In this document: positions 26,376 through 36,600 of the stretch, one piece after another
Position numbering within the stretch: the first letter of the stretch is position 1
Layout of the letters: each line of letters begins with the position of its first letter
Source of the DNA: Vulcanimicrobiota bacterium
GTDB taxonomy: Bacteria; Vulcanimicrobiota; Vulcanimicrobiia; Vulcanimicrobiales; Vulcanimicrobiaceae
Assembly: GCA_003164495.1 (NCBI GenBank)
Contig: PLTN01000160.1
Location: forward strand, 1,727 to 55,166
Length of the DNA stretch: 53,440 nt
Direction of reading: 5' to 3'
Translations under genes and position numbers: made by a program
Notes under the pieces: model-generated
What the model saw: the letters and a program-made list of their open reading frames with translations, nothing else
What the model was told of the DNA's origin: nothing
The model's database searches: none

Positions 26376-27404
26376 ATGAAATTCGGCGTAACCGATCACA
26401 TGGATCGCGGCGTCATCCCGCTCCAGGATCAATACGAAGACCGGCTGCGGTTAGCCGAGGAATATGAAAAGAGCGGCTGGATCTACTGCTTGCACATCAA
26501 CGAGCATCACGGCACGCCGCTCGGAATGGCACCCTCACCCGCCGTCTTCCTCGCCGCGGTGTCGCAGCGCACGAAGACGCTGCGCATCGGGACGTCGGTG
26601 TTCACGCTCGCGATGTACAACCCGTATCGCTTGTTCGACGAAATCTGCATGCTCGATCAAATGAGCGGCGGGCGGTTGCAGCTCGGCGTCGGTCGCGGGA
26701 TCTCGCCGATCGAGCTCGGTTTCATGGGCGTCAAGCTCGAAGACGCGAACGAAATGTACGCGGAAGCGCTGGAGATCCTGATGCGCTGCTTCCAAGGCGG
26801 AACGCTCAACTTCTCGGGCAAGCACTTCAACTACGACGACGTTCCGATCGTGCTCGAGGCGATTCAGAAGCCGCACCCGCCGCTGTGGTACGGGATCGGT
26901 TCGCCCGATACGACGGTGTGGGCGGCCGAGCACGGCGTGAACCTGCTCACCAACCGTTTCGCGTCCGATGCGCGCGTGCTGCACGACCGCTACGTCCAAG
27001 AGTGGGCGCTCGCGAAGAAGGATCCGGCGGACTTTCCGTTTTTTGGAACGTCGAAGCACATCGTGGTTGCAGACACCGATGAGGAAGCGATCGCGATCTG
27101 CCGTTCGGGCCACGCGCGCTGGATCTATCACAACACGCTGCTGTTCAAACAGCGCAACGTCCAGCGTCATAGTGCAACCGTGGAAGACTTCGACGGAGCG
27201 TTGGCGAGCGGCATCGTCTTCGCGGGCAGCCCGACGACCGTGCGGGACGGTCTCGCCAAGTTCATCGAGGAATCGGGCATCAACTATCTTGCGTGCCGGC
27301 TCGCGTTCGGCGACGTGACGTTCGAGCAATCGAAGCGTTCGCTCGATCTGCTCACGAGCAAGGTCTTCCCGGATCTCGCGGAGCTGAAGGCGGCCGCGGT
27401 CTGA
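26376..27404 (+). CDS. LLM-class flavin-dependent oxidoreductase (bacterial luciferase-like)
   Basis: 342 residues, a luciferase-like TIM barrel. Family marks: EEYEKSGWIYCLHINEHHG, LRIGTSVFTLAMYNPYRLFD, the flavin-binding GGRLQLGVGRG, and PHPPLWYGIGSPDT. The C-terminal FAGSPTTVRDGLAKFIEESG is the usual closing segment. It uses FMNH2 or F420H2; sequence alone does not decide which. No signal peptide. It overlaps receptor 5 by one base (TGATG), so the receptor and enzyme are made together. Possible roles include oxygenation or desulfonation of a small organic substrate. Confidence 0.85.
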   Translation: MKFGVTDHMDRGVIPLQDQYEDRLRLAEEYEKSGWIYCLHINEHHGTPLGMAPSPAVFLAAVSQRTKTLRIGTSVFTLAMYNPYRLFDEICMLDQMSGGRLQLGVGRGISPIELGFMGVKLEDANEMYAEALEILMRCFQGGTLNFSGKHFNYDDVPIVLEAIQKPHPPLWYGIGSPDTTVWAAEHGVNLLTNRFASDARVLHDRYVQEWALAKKDPADFPFFGTSKHIVVADTDEEAIAICRSGHARWIYHNTLLFKQRNVQRHSATVEDFDGALASGIVFAGSPTTVRDGLAKFIEESGINYLACRLAFGDVTFEQSKRSLDLLTSKVFPDLAELKAAAV

Positions 27405-28339
27405 TGATGCGCCGCCGCGTTTTCGTTGCGAGCCTGAGCTTCGCATTGCTCGTGCTGCGGTCGAAGATGTTGCGCGCCGCTACCCCGGCGAAAGTGCACG
27501 TCATCGTGATCGATGCCGACGGCTTCCAGGCATTCTTTGCGCAGGACACGGGAATCTTCAAGCGCGCCGGGCTGGACGTCGAGATTACGAGCTTGACGAA
27601 AGGGCAAGCGGCGATCGAGGCAATCGCCACCGGCAACGGACAGATCGGCATCGCCAACACGCTCACGCTCGCGCAAGCGCGCGAGCACGGATTGCCGGTC
27701 GCCTGGATCTCGCCGGCGGCCGTTGCGGTGAGCACCAACCCCTCCAATGCGTTCGTCGTGTGGCCGTCGAGCCCGATCAAAACCGCGAAAGACCTTACCG
27801 GCAAGACCGTTGGAACCATCAGCTTGAGCGGGCTCTTGCGCCTGGTGCTGAACGCCTGGATCGATCGCAACGGCGGCGATTCATCGGCGGTGAAGTTCGT
27901 CGAGCTGGTGCCCGCGCAAGTCGCCCCCGCGCTGGAACGCGGCACGGTCGACGCCGCCACGCTCACCGACCCCATGTTGACCGAGGTGCGGCCCCAAATC
28001 CGTTCGATCGGCAACCCTTTCGACGGCCTCGGCAGCGCCCGGGTGATCGTGTCGGCCTGGTTCGGAACGACCGACTGGATCGCGCAGAACCCGCAGACCG
28101 TGAACGCCTTTGCCGAAGCGATGCGCGAGGCCGCGCGCTGGGCGAACGATGCGAAGAATGCCAAGCAAGCGACGGCGATCATCACGAAGTATACGGGTCA
28201 GCAGCAGGACATCGGATCGAAGAGCTACGCGTTGACCTTCGAAGTGCCGGCGTTGCAGCCGATCTTCGATGCCGCTCTGAAATATAAAATGCTTGCGCAA
28301 CCGATTACCGTGGATAAACTGGTGATGAACCATGCGTGA
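27404..28339 (+). CDS. NMT1/SsuA-type substrate-binding protein 5
   Basis: 311 residues from ATG 27404; the longer frame upstream runs inside the flavoenzyme gene. Signal MMRRRVFVASLSFALLVL, with cleavage near LRAA. Core motifs: AKDLTGKTVGTISLSGL, AWIDRNGGD, AWFGTTDWIAQNPQ and an ending without the ISPLA tail. Partnered by overlap with an LLM flavoenzyme, which recalls the SsuA/SsuD pair for alkanesulfonates, although the SsuB and SsuC transporter genes are missing. Confidence 0.85.
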   Translation: MMRRRVFVASLSFALLVLRSKMLRAATPAKVHVIVIDADGFQAFFAQDTGIFKRAGLDVEITSLTKGQAAIEAIATGNGQIGIANTLTLAQAREHGLPVAWISPAAVAVSTNPSNAFVVWPSSPIKTAKDLTGKTVGTISLSGLLRLVLNAWIDRNGGDSSAVKFVELVPAQVAPALERGTVDAATLTDPMLTEVRPQIRSIGNPFDGLGSARVIVSAWFGTTDWIAQNPQTVNAFAEAMREAARWANDAKNAKQATAIITKYTGQQQDIGSKSYALTFEVPALQPIFDAALKYKMLAQPITVDKLVMNHA

Positions 28340-29243
28340 AGATATCGCCCGCGCGTTGGCTGAGATGAAGCTGAGCGTGCCCCTTGCCCCCGAGGAAGGC
28401 GCCGCCGTCCGTGCGCTGCTGAACCCATATCACGAACGGGAGCCGTACGCGGGCTTGCACGTGGTGCGCGACGAGCACTACGGACCCGATCCCCGCCATC
28501 GGCTGGATATCTTCGCTCCGGCGGAACGTTCGGAGACCCGGCCGGTCGTGCTCTTCGTGCACGGCGGCGCCTACGTCGGCGGCGACAAGCGAACGCCGGG
28601 AACGCCGTACAACGACAACGTCGGAGTGTGGGCGGCGCGCAACGGATTCATCGGCGTTACGATGACCTACCGCCTCGCGCCGGCCTACCGGTATCCGGCC
28701 GGTGCCGCAGATGTCGGCGCGGCCGTCGAATGGCTGCGCGCGAATATCGCGCCGCACGGCGGCGATCCGTACGCGATCACGCTGCTCGGCCAATCCGCCG
28801 GCGCAACGCACGCGGCGTGTTACGGTGCGCGCCCCGACTTGCACGCGCATCCGGGCGGGGGCGTGAACGGCATCGTGCTGATGTCGGGTTCGTACGAGTT
28901 CGGAGCGGCCGCGCCGCATGTCGTCGCCTATTTCGGCGACGATGCGCAGGCGCGCGGCGAGGCGTCGTGTATCCGTGGGCTCGTCGCGTCGAGTCTGCCG
29001 GTTATGATTTCGATCTCGGAGTTCGATGCGCCGGGCGCACATCGTCAGTCATGGAATCTGGCGCAGGCCTTCTTCGAGCGCGACGGCCGCTGGCCCAACG
29101 TGCTCTATCTCCCGCACCACAATCACGTTTCGCAAATCGCGCATCTCAATGCGAACGGCATCGAGGATCACTTGCTGAGCGATCGCCTCGCCGATTTCGT
29201 CACTAGCTGTGCGCGGGCGACGCTCCATCCCGCTTCCGCCTAG
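28332..29243 (+). CDS. alpha/beta hydrolase (HSL/BD-FAE-type esterase)
   Basis: 303 residues. Oxyanion-hole motif VLFVHGGAYVGGD, nucleophile Ser155 in LLGQSAGATHAA, an acid in SEFDAPG and the catalytic His in LYLPHHNHVSQ. This is the hormone-sensitive-lipase or kynurenine-formamidase-like layout. No signal peptide, so an intracellular esterase, formamidase or carbamoyl hydrolase. Its start lies in the last codons of receptor 5 (8-base overlap). Confidence 0.85.
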   Translation: MREDIARALAEMKLSVPLAPEEGAAVRALLNPYHEREPYAGLHVVRDEHYGPDPRHRLDIFAPAERSETRPVVLFVHGGAYVGGDKRTPGTPYNDNVGVWAARNGFIGVTMTYRLAPAYRYPAGAADVGAAVEWLRANIAPHGGDPYAITLLGQSAGATHAACYGARPDLHAHPGGGVNGIVLMSGSYEFGAAAPHVVAYFGDDAQARGEASCIRGLVASSLPVMISISEFDAPGAHRQSWNLAQAFFERDGRWPNVLYLPHHNHVSQIAHLNANGIEDHLLSDRLADFVTSCARATLHPASA

Positions 29244-29259
29244 GTTCGGAGATACGAAT

Positions 29260-30270
29260 ATGGCCGACGAATCGACACTCTACGTTTCGACCGAAAACGG
29301 TCTCTTTTCGGGGCGCCTGAACGGCGCCATGCGCGATGTGCAGCCGGTGGGGCTGCAAGGGGAAGGCCGCGTGTGGCCGATCGTCGCCGACCATCGTTTG
29401 TCGAGCCGGCGGTATGCGGTTACGGGCCGCGGCGGAGTCTTCCGCTCGGACGACGGCGGCAAGACGTGGGTTGAGAAGAACAACGGCATCATCTTCAAGC
29501 AATGCTGGTGCATCGCGCAGCATCCGGCAACCGGCGAGCTGTATGTCGGGACGGGCCCCGCCGCCGTGTTCAAGAGCACGGACTACGGTGACTCCTGGAC
29601 GTTCAGCGAGCAAATGCACACGATGCCCGAAACCAAGGAATGGACGTTTCCCGGTCCGCCCTACATCGCACACGTCAAAGGCCTCGGTCTCTCGCGCAAC
29701 GATCCCAAACGCATCTTCGGTGCGATCGAGGAAGGCTACATCATCCGCTCGGTCGACGGCGGCGAAACGTGGGTGACGATCAAGAACGGGGCGGAGTTCG
29801 ATTCGCACACCGTCACCGTGATGCCCGACAACGCCGACGTGATCGTTACGACCAGTGGGAAGGGCTGTTTTCGCAGTGACGACGGCGGCGATCATTTCGC
29901 GTTAGCGAACGACGGCCTCAGCCGCAAGTACATGTCACAGCTGGTCGTCGATTCATCGAAGCCCAACGTGTTGTTCACCGCCGCGTCGGCGGGGCCGCCG
30001 CTGACGTGGCGCGGCCCGCAAGGCGCGAACGCCGCGCTCTTCCGCAGCGAAGATCAGGGTAAGCACTGGGCGCAGCTGAGCGGCGGCGGCCTGCCGGAAA
30101 CGATCCTGCCCTCGCCCCGCGCGGTGACGAACGATCCGCGCGCGGCCGGTTCGGTTCTTGCCGGCATGAGCGATGGGTCCGTTTGGATGTCGCGCGACTA
30201 CGGCGAATCGTTCAAGCAGATCGTCACCGGCTTACCCTCGATCTTCGGTTTGTCCGTCGTTCACGACTAG
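29260..30270 (+). CDS. Asp-box (BNR) beta-propeller protein
   Basis: 336 residues from ATG 29260 (GGAG upstream). At least six Asp boxes of the S-x-D-x-G-x-x-W type: FRSDDGGKTW, FKSTDYGDSW, IRSVDGGETW, FRSDDGGDHF, FRSEDQGKHW and MSRDYGESF. This is the sialidase/sortilin/Ycf48 propeller fold. There is no signal peptide and no sialidase FRIP motif, so it is probably a cytosolic scaffold or binding propeller. It is last in the six-gene operon, and its stop codon overlaps that of the convergent transglutaminase in CTAG. Confidence 0.8.
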   Translation: MADESTLYVSTENGLFSGRLNGAMRDVQPVGLQGEGRVWPIVADHRLSSRRYAVTGRGGVFRSDDGGKTWVEKNNGIIFKQCWCIAQHPATGELYVGTGPAAVFKSTDYGDSWTFSEQMHTMPETKEWTFPGPPYIAHVKGLGLSRNDPKRIFGAIEEGYIIRSVDGGETWVTIKNGAEFDSHTVTVMPDNADVIVTTSGKGCFRSDDGGDHFALANDGLSRKYMSQLVVDSSKPNVLFTAASAGPPLTWRGPQGANAALFRSEDQGKHWAQLSGGGLPETILPSPRAVTNDPRAAGSVLAGMSDGSVWMSRDYGESFKQIVTGLPSIFGLSVVHD

Positions 30271-31145
30271 GGTTCGGAAATGACGTCGACGGCGACGTCG
30301 ACTTCGTGCTCGCTCCCGCCGGTGATGATGCCGTGGATCGGCGTCACGTCGCCGTATTCGCGGCCCCAGGCAACGGTGATGTGTTCGTGGCTCGGCAGCA
30401 TATCGTTGGTGGGATCGAAGTCGATCCAGCCGAAGGGCGGGATCCAGACCGCGAACCAGGCGTGGCTCGCATCGGCGCCGATGAGGCGTTCGCGCCCGGG
30501 CGGCGGCTGCGTGAGCAGATAGCCGCTTACGTAGCGCGCGGCAAGCCCCATCGACCGGACGCACGCGATCCCGACGTGCGCGAGATCTTGGCAAACACCC
30601 GCCCGCAATTTGAAGGCTTCCCTCACGGTCGTGCGCGTGTCGGTGGCCTTCTTATCGAATGCAAAGTCGGCGTGAATGCGCGCATTGAGATCGAGCACGG
30701 CGGCGTAGAGTTTCCGTCCGCGTGTGAAGCTCCGGCGAGCGTAGGAAACGACGCTGCTATCGGCTTCAGTCAACGGTGTGTCGAACGTGTACTGCACGAC
30801 GTCGAACATCTCCACCGGCTGGGGCGGCTCAAACGACGACCGGACATCCTCCCAGCCGGCGCTCGCCTCCGGTGCATAGTGCGGTATCGGCTCGACGGAC
30901 ACGCGGGACTGAGAGATCACGTCGAGTTCATCGTGCGGTTCGTCAATGATGCACCAGCTCGTCGTGTTGCCGAAGTAATCCGTGCGCTCGAAACGCCGAA
31001 ACGGTTTCGGCTCGACCGTGACCTCGCTCGCAAATCGCTGTTGGCGCGGCGTTTCGCGCGGGATGAGATGGGCCACCAAACGCGAGTAGGCGACGTCGGA
31101 TTCGTACTTGTAGGTGGTTTGGTGGCGAACGATGTACGTGCTCAC
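30267..31145 (-). CDS. transglutaminase-like protease/peptidase (bacterial N-terminal + core)
   Basis: 292 residues. The bacterial transglutaminase N-terminal domain (HQTTYKYESDVAYSRLVAHL) is followed by the papain-like core with Cys185 (RAGVCQD), His228 (DASHAW) and Asp244 (IDFDPTND), a full catalytic triad. Members usually act as peptidases or in peptide modification. It overlaps the ATP-grasp gene by 4 bases at 31142 and closes a three-gene minus-strand cluster seen in many bacteria. Confidence 0.85.
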   Translation of the reverse strand: MSTYIVRHQTTYKYESDVAYSRLVAHLIPRETPRQQRFASEVTVEPKPFRRFERTDYFGNTTSWCIIDEPHDELDVISQSRVSVEPIPHYAPEASAGWEDVRSSFEPPQPVEMFDVVQYTFDTPLTEADSSVVSYARRSFTRGRKLYAAVLDLNARIHADFAFDKKATDTRTTVREAFKLRAGVCQDLAHVGIACVRSMGLAARYVSGYLLTQPPPGRERLIGADASHAWFAVWIPPFGWIDFDPTNDMLPSHEHITVAWGREYGDVTPIHGIITGGSEHEVDVAVDVISEP

Positions 31146-33655
31146 GCGAGAAACCGTCGCAGGTGCTGCAGGTAAGCGTCGCCGACGACCTCGGCGATCC
31201 GCATGACCGCGCCCTCGGTGTCGTTCAATTGTGCGATCAAAGGCGTGCGCTCGCGCCCGGTGCCGATGGCTGCGAGCGCATAAGCATCCGCCGAGGCAAG
31301 GTGCGATTTCGTGTTCAGCGCGATCATGCGGGCATGTGCGTGTTGCTGCGCCTCGGTAATCATGGGTAGATCACCGGCGTGGCGCGCGATGGCTTCGATT
31401 TGAAACGCCACGGCGCGTGGATTGCTGGCGTCGAGCAACAGCAGATCGATGGCCGGCGCGGCCTGAAACGCGTTCTGATAGCGGTACGAATAGGTCATCG
31501 CGCTGTCGGCGATTTCGAGCGCGACCTGGATCGCGCCGCTCTCGCGTTCGTCGGCAACGGTCAACGTGCGGCGCATGACGTCGCACCCCGCAAGCGTGCG
31601 TTCGATGCGCCGTCCGAGATCGAAGAAGAGCCAGTTGTTGCCGCGCGTCATGTTCTCATCGGCCAGGCCTGAGAGCGCGGCGGTGCGGCGGATCAGCATG
31701 TCGAGATACGCGAGCGCGCCGGCCCAGCCGAAGGCGTCGGGCGTTGCATCCGGCGTATCGCGCGTGGTCAGCGCATAGATGGCTCGCCAGGTATCGAGGG
31801 AAAGCCGGTCGCGAGCGGCCCACGCCGTGCGGGCCACGCGCTGGAGGAGGCGCTGCAACCCCATGAGTTCTTTACCGAAGATCACGTCATCGATTTCGCC
31901 GCGTAGCGGCGCCTCATTGCCGGCGATTGCTTCGTCGACGGCTTCCTCCGAAACGTACTTCAGGGGCAGGAGCAGCCGCTGCACGAGCGCGACGGCCGTC
32001 ATCGTGGTCGTCGATCCGCTATCACCCGCCAAGCGGATAACCACCGCGCGCAGCACCCGAACCAAATGTTCCAAACGTTCGGCGTACCGCGCGAGCCAAA
32101 ATAGGTTGTCCATCGCGCGGCTCGGCGCTTCGTTGCCGGAGCGCCGGATTTCGACGCGCGCCGTCGGCGGGCGCAAGAGGCTGAAGGTGTCGACCGGACC
32201 GCGCGCGAGCGCCCACACGTCCTTGCTTGCCGAGCCCGATTGCATCGAGATCGCGCGCACGGAATCGTCGCTCGCTATGCGCGCCAAACCGCCGGGCATC
32301 ACCACGTAGCCGTTCGGCGTCCACGCGGCAAAGACGCGCAGCGTCATCGGTCGCGACGTGAAGGCCCCGCGTTCGAACGTCGGCGCGACGCCGGGTGGAA
32401 CGAGATCTTGAACGACCATGGTCGCCCCGCGCCGCTCGATCGTATCGGAAACGGCCGCGAGTTCATCGGGGGTGAGGTCGCTTCCCGAACGTGCCGACGA
32501 GCCGCGCGAAAACAGCGGCCACGCATCGAAAGCGCTGCGAACGATCCCGGTGCGCAAACGCGCAAGACCTTCGGTCCGGCCCCACGCCGTGCCGCACCAC
32601 ACGGTGGGAATATCGCGGCAGAGCAGGTCTTCGCCGAAGAGCGCGCGCGCAACGTTCGGCAGATAGGCATCGAGGGCGGGAGATTCCACGACACCCCCGC
32701 CGAGCGCGTTCGCCATGACGACGTTGTTCGCGCGAATCGCTTCCACGAGACCGGGAACGCCGAGGGCCGAATCCGCGCGCAGCTCGAGCGGATCGGCGAA
32801 GTCCGAGTCGAGCCGGCGGAAGATGACCGAGACGCGCTCGAGGCCGCCGAGCGTGCGCAGAAAGACGAGGCCGTCACGCACGGAAAGATCGTCGCCTTCG
32901 ACGAGCTCGAGACCCAAATAGCGGGCGAGATAGGCATGTTCGAAATACGCTTCGTTATAGGGTCCGGGCGTGAGCAGCACCGCGTGACCGCCGGCGCCGC
33001 GGGCGAGGCCCACGACGGCATCGCGATGGTGGCGGAAAAACGTCGCCAAGCGTTGCACGCCGAGATCGCCGAAGAGTTCCGGAAACGTCTGGCTGACGAC
33101 GACGCGGTTTTCGAGAGCGTAGCCGAGCCCGGTCGGCGCATCGGCGTGGCTGGCGTGCACGGTCCACGACCCGTTGGGCATCCGCGCGATGTCCATCGAG
33201 TAGAGGTGAACGTGCACGCCGCCGGGCGGGGTGACGCCTTGGAGTGCCCGCAGATATTGCGGATGGCCGAGGACCAGGTGGGGCGGCACGATGCCGTCCC
33301 GCAGCAGACGTTGCTCGCCGTAGATATCGTCCAGGATCGCGTCTGCCAGCCGGGCGCGTTGCGCCGCGGCCGCTTCGATGATCGCCCAGTCGTCGGCACT
33401 GATGACAAACGGGGCAATGTCGAGCTGCCAGAGCCGATCGAGTCCCGACGCTTCGTCATACGCGTTGTACGTGACGCCGTTTTCGCGGACCATCCGCGTG
33501 GCCGACTCGATGCGATGACGGTATTCGTCGGTCCCCATCGCGGTAAAGGCTGCCGAGAGGCGTTGCCAGTGCGGGCGCACGGCACCCGAACCGTCGAGTA
33601 ACTCGTCGTATCGCCCGAGAGCCTCTTCGCCGAAGAGCGGAGCTGCGTTGGCCAC
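31142..33655 (-). CDS. fused circularly permuted ATP-grasp and Alpha-E protein
   Basis: 837 residues from GTG 33655, 7 bases after the DUF2126 gene stop; the longer open frame is a shadow. Residues 1 to about 500 are the circularly permuted type 2 ATP-grasp (VTYNAYDEASGLDRLWQLD, LLTPGPYNEAYFEHAYLAR, GLVFLRTLGGLERVSVIFRR, VVQDLVPPGVAP). From about 512 the Alpha-E all-helical domain begins (DNLFWLARYAERLEHLVRVL) and runs to the end. In many genomes these are separate genes; the fusion confirms that they work together. Predicted peptide-bond-forming ligase linked with transglutaminases and DUF2126. Confidence 0.85.
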   Translation of the reverse strand: MANAAPLFGEEALGRYDELLDGSGAVRPHWQRLSAAFTAMGTDEYRHRIESATRMVRENGVTYNAYDEASGLDRLWQLDIAPFVISADDWAIIEAAAAQRARLADAILDDIYGEQRLLRDGIVPPHLVLGHPQYLRALQGVTPPGGVHVHLYSMDIARMPNGSWTVHASHADAPTGLGYALENRVVVSQTFPELFGDLGVQRLATFFRHHRDAVVGLARGAGGHAVLLTPGPYNEAYFEHAYLARYLGLELVEGDDLSVRDGLVFLRTLGGLERVSVIFRRLDSDFADPLELRADSALGVPGLVEAIRANNVVMANALGGGVVESPALDAYLPNVARALFGEDLLCRDIPTVWCGTAWGRTEGLARLRTGIVRSAFDAWPLFSRGSSARSGSDLTPDELAAVSDTIERRGATMVVQDLVPPGVAPTFERGAFTSRPMTLRVFAAWTPNGYVVMPGGLARIASDDSVRAISMQSGSASKDVWALARGPVDTFSLLRPPTARVEIRRSGNEAPSRAMDNLFWLARYAERLEHLVRVLRAVVIRLAGDSGSTTTMTAVALVQRLLLPLKYVSEEAVDEAIAGNEAPLRGEIDDVIFGKELMGLQRLLQRVARTAWAARDRLSLDTWRAIYALTTRDTPDATPDAFGWAGALAYLDMLIRRTAALSGLADENMTRGNNWLFFDLGRRIERTLAGCDVMRRTLTVADERESGAIQVALEIADSAMTYSYRYQNAFQAAPAIDLLLLDASNPRAVAFQIEAIARHAGDLPMITEAQQHAHARMIALNTKSHLASADAYALAAIGTGRERTPLIAQLNDTEGAVMRIAEVVGDAYLQHLRRFLA

Positions 33656-33662
33656 GTTTGCG

Positions 33663-36600
33663 CTAGCGACGCCGCAGATCGAGCGTGTGCGGAAAATCCG
33701 GGTTGGGTGTCGCAGCCGGCGGCACGAAAATTCCCGGGGTGTAACCGAAGGGCTCGAAACGCGCGAGACGCCGCCCCTCCGCCTCGTACGCGTTGACGGG
33801 GAAGGTCGTATAGTTGCGGCCGCCCGGATGCGCGATGTGATACGTGCAACCGCCGAGCGAACGCGACACGTACTCATCCCAGATCTCGCACACGATGGGG
33901 CCGTGCGGAGCGATCGTGGGATGCAGGGCGTGCGGCCCGCGCCAGGCGCGGTAACGGACACCGCCTACGGCAGCGTCGATCGTGGTCGCCGTCAGCGGGA
34001 CGCGCCGGCCGTTGACGAGCACGTGGTGCCGGCCGGCGGTGAATCCGGAAATCGTTATTTCAAGGCGCTCGACCGAGCCGTCCACGTAGCGCACGGTTCC
34101 GCCGGCGGTCCCTTCCTCACCCATGACGTTCCAGGGTTCGAGCGCGCCGCGTAATTCCAGCTTCACGCCGTCGTATTGGACGCTGCCGTAGAGCGGGAAG
34201 CGGAACTCCCAATGCGGCCGGAACCACGCCGGGTCGAACGCGAAACCGTGAGCCCGCAGATCGCGCAGCACGTCGAGGAAATCGGTCCAGACGAAGTGCG
34301 GCAGCATGAAACGATCGTGGAGCGTCGTGCCCCAGCGCACGAGGCCCGCGTTATACGGTTCGTCCCAAAAGCGCGCGATCAGTGCGCGGATCAGCAGCTG
34401 CTGGGCGAGGCTCATCTCGGCATGCGGCGGCATCTCGAACGAGCGGAATTCCACCAGGCCCAGGCGGCCCGCCGGACCTTCGGGTGAGTAGAGCTTGTCG
34501 ATGCAGATCTCGGTGCGGTGCGTGCTGCCCGTAACGTCGATCAGCAGGTTGCGAAAGATCCGGTCGACGAGCCAGGGCGAGACCCTCGCGCTCGAGCGCG
34601 GCGGCACTTCGGAAAACGCGATCTCGAGTTCGTAGAGCGAATCCAGCCGCGCTTCATCGACGCGCGGCGCTTGACTCGTCGGTCCGATGAAGAGTCCCGA
34701 GAACATGTAGGAAAGCGACGGGTGATTCTGCCAGAACGCGACGATGCTCTTGAGTAGATCGGGCCGGCGCAGAAACGGGCTGTCGACCGGCGTTGCGGCG
34801 CCGACGACGATGTGATTGCCGCCGCCGGTGCCGGTGTGTTTGCCGTCGAGTTGAAACTTCTCGGTCGTCAAACGCGCCTGATGCGCTTCTTCGTAGATCG
34901 TGTTCGTGATCGCGACGGCTTCGCGCCAACTGCGCGCGGGATGGATGTTGACCTCGATCACGCCGGGATCCGGGGTCACTTTGATCACGTTGATGCGCGG
35001 ATCGTACGGCGGCGCGTAGCCTTCGATGTGAACGGGTTGGCCGAGTTCCGCTGCGCTTTGCTCGACCGCGCCGAGCAGTTCGAGGTAGTCTGATGCGGAT
35101 TCCGTGGGCGGCATGAACACGCACAGCCGTCCGTCGCGCGGTTCGATCGAAATCGCCGTCCGCACGGAGCCGTCGATCGCGATGCCCTGTTCGACGAACT
35201 GCTGCTGGCGCCGCGGATCGGCGGCGCCGGCTGAAACGAATTGCTGCGGCGGTGCGAACGGATCTTCAGATGCGTTCGCGTCCGGCAACGGCGCGAGCGG
35301 TGCGAACGGGTCGCGCGGAACGATCGCCGGACGATCGTGTTCTTCGAGATGCGGCAGCGAAGCGAGCGGCAAGCGGAGACCCGCCGGCGAGTCGCCCGGC
35401 ACGAGTTGCAAACGGCCGACCCGCGTCGTCCAATGTTCCGAACGCCAGCGTCCCGCGTGGATCGCGTTCCAGCGTTGAACCGGCAGCACGTAGGCTGCCG
35501 GCACGTTCAAGCCCCGTTTGAACGACCGCGCCAGTCGCGCACGCTCTTCGGGATCGTCGAGCTTCGAATCGAATGCCGTGACGTTTTCGGGCAGATCGCC
35601 TTCCTTGACGACAAGCGTGCGCGCATCTTCGTACACCGGCGCGACGAACGCCGGATCGACGTTGATGCGTTGCGCAACGCCGCGTGCGAGTGCGGCCGCG
35701 TCCGCTTCCGTCGCCCGCGGGGGAGCACTTTCGCGCGCGATGAGATCGGCATCGTGCCACATCGGTTTTCCGTCGTTGCGCCAATACAGTGCGAACGCCC
35801 AGCGGGGTAACGGCTCGCCCGGATACCATTTGCCCTGACCGTAGTGCAGCGCGGCGCCCGGCGCGAAGCGATCGCGCAGCCGCCGAACGAGCGTATCGGC
35901 GAAGTCGCGCTTCGTCGGTCCGACGGCGCCGGTCGTCCATTCCTCGGCGTCCATGTCGTCGACGGAGACGAACGTGGGTTCGCCGCCCATCGTGAGGCGC
36001 ACGTCGCCGGCTTGAAGTTCTTGGTCTACGTGTTCGCCGAGTGCATCGATCGCGAGCCACTGCGCTTCCGTATACGGCTTGGTGACGCGCGGCGGTTCGT
36101 AGACGCGCGTGACCGACATCTCGAAGCCGAACGTCACCTCGCACGGATCGACCGTGCCGGAGATCGGCGAGGCGGATAGCGGGCTCGCCGCGCAGGCGAG
36201 CGGGATGTGTCCTTCACCCGCAAAGAGTCCCGAGGTCGGATCGAGTCCAACCCAGCCGGCACCTGGTAAGTACACCTCACACCATGCGTGCAGATCGGTG
36301 AAGTCTTGCGCTGCGCCCGACGGGCCGTCGAGGGCTTGCACGTCGGCCTTCAACTGGATGAGATAGCCGGAGGAAAAGCGGGCCGCGAGGCCGAGCCGGC
36401 GCAGCAGGTTGACCAGCAGCCACGCGGAGTCGCGGCACGAGCCGGAGCGCCGTTCGAGCGTTTCGTCGGGCGTCTGCACGCCCGGTTCCATGCGGATGAC
36501 GTACCCGATGTCGCGCTGTAGTCCGGCATTCAACGCAAAGATGAACGCGGTGGTTGGTTTCGGCGCGCGGTCGATTGCCGCAAGATACGTCTCGAACCGC

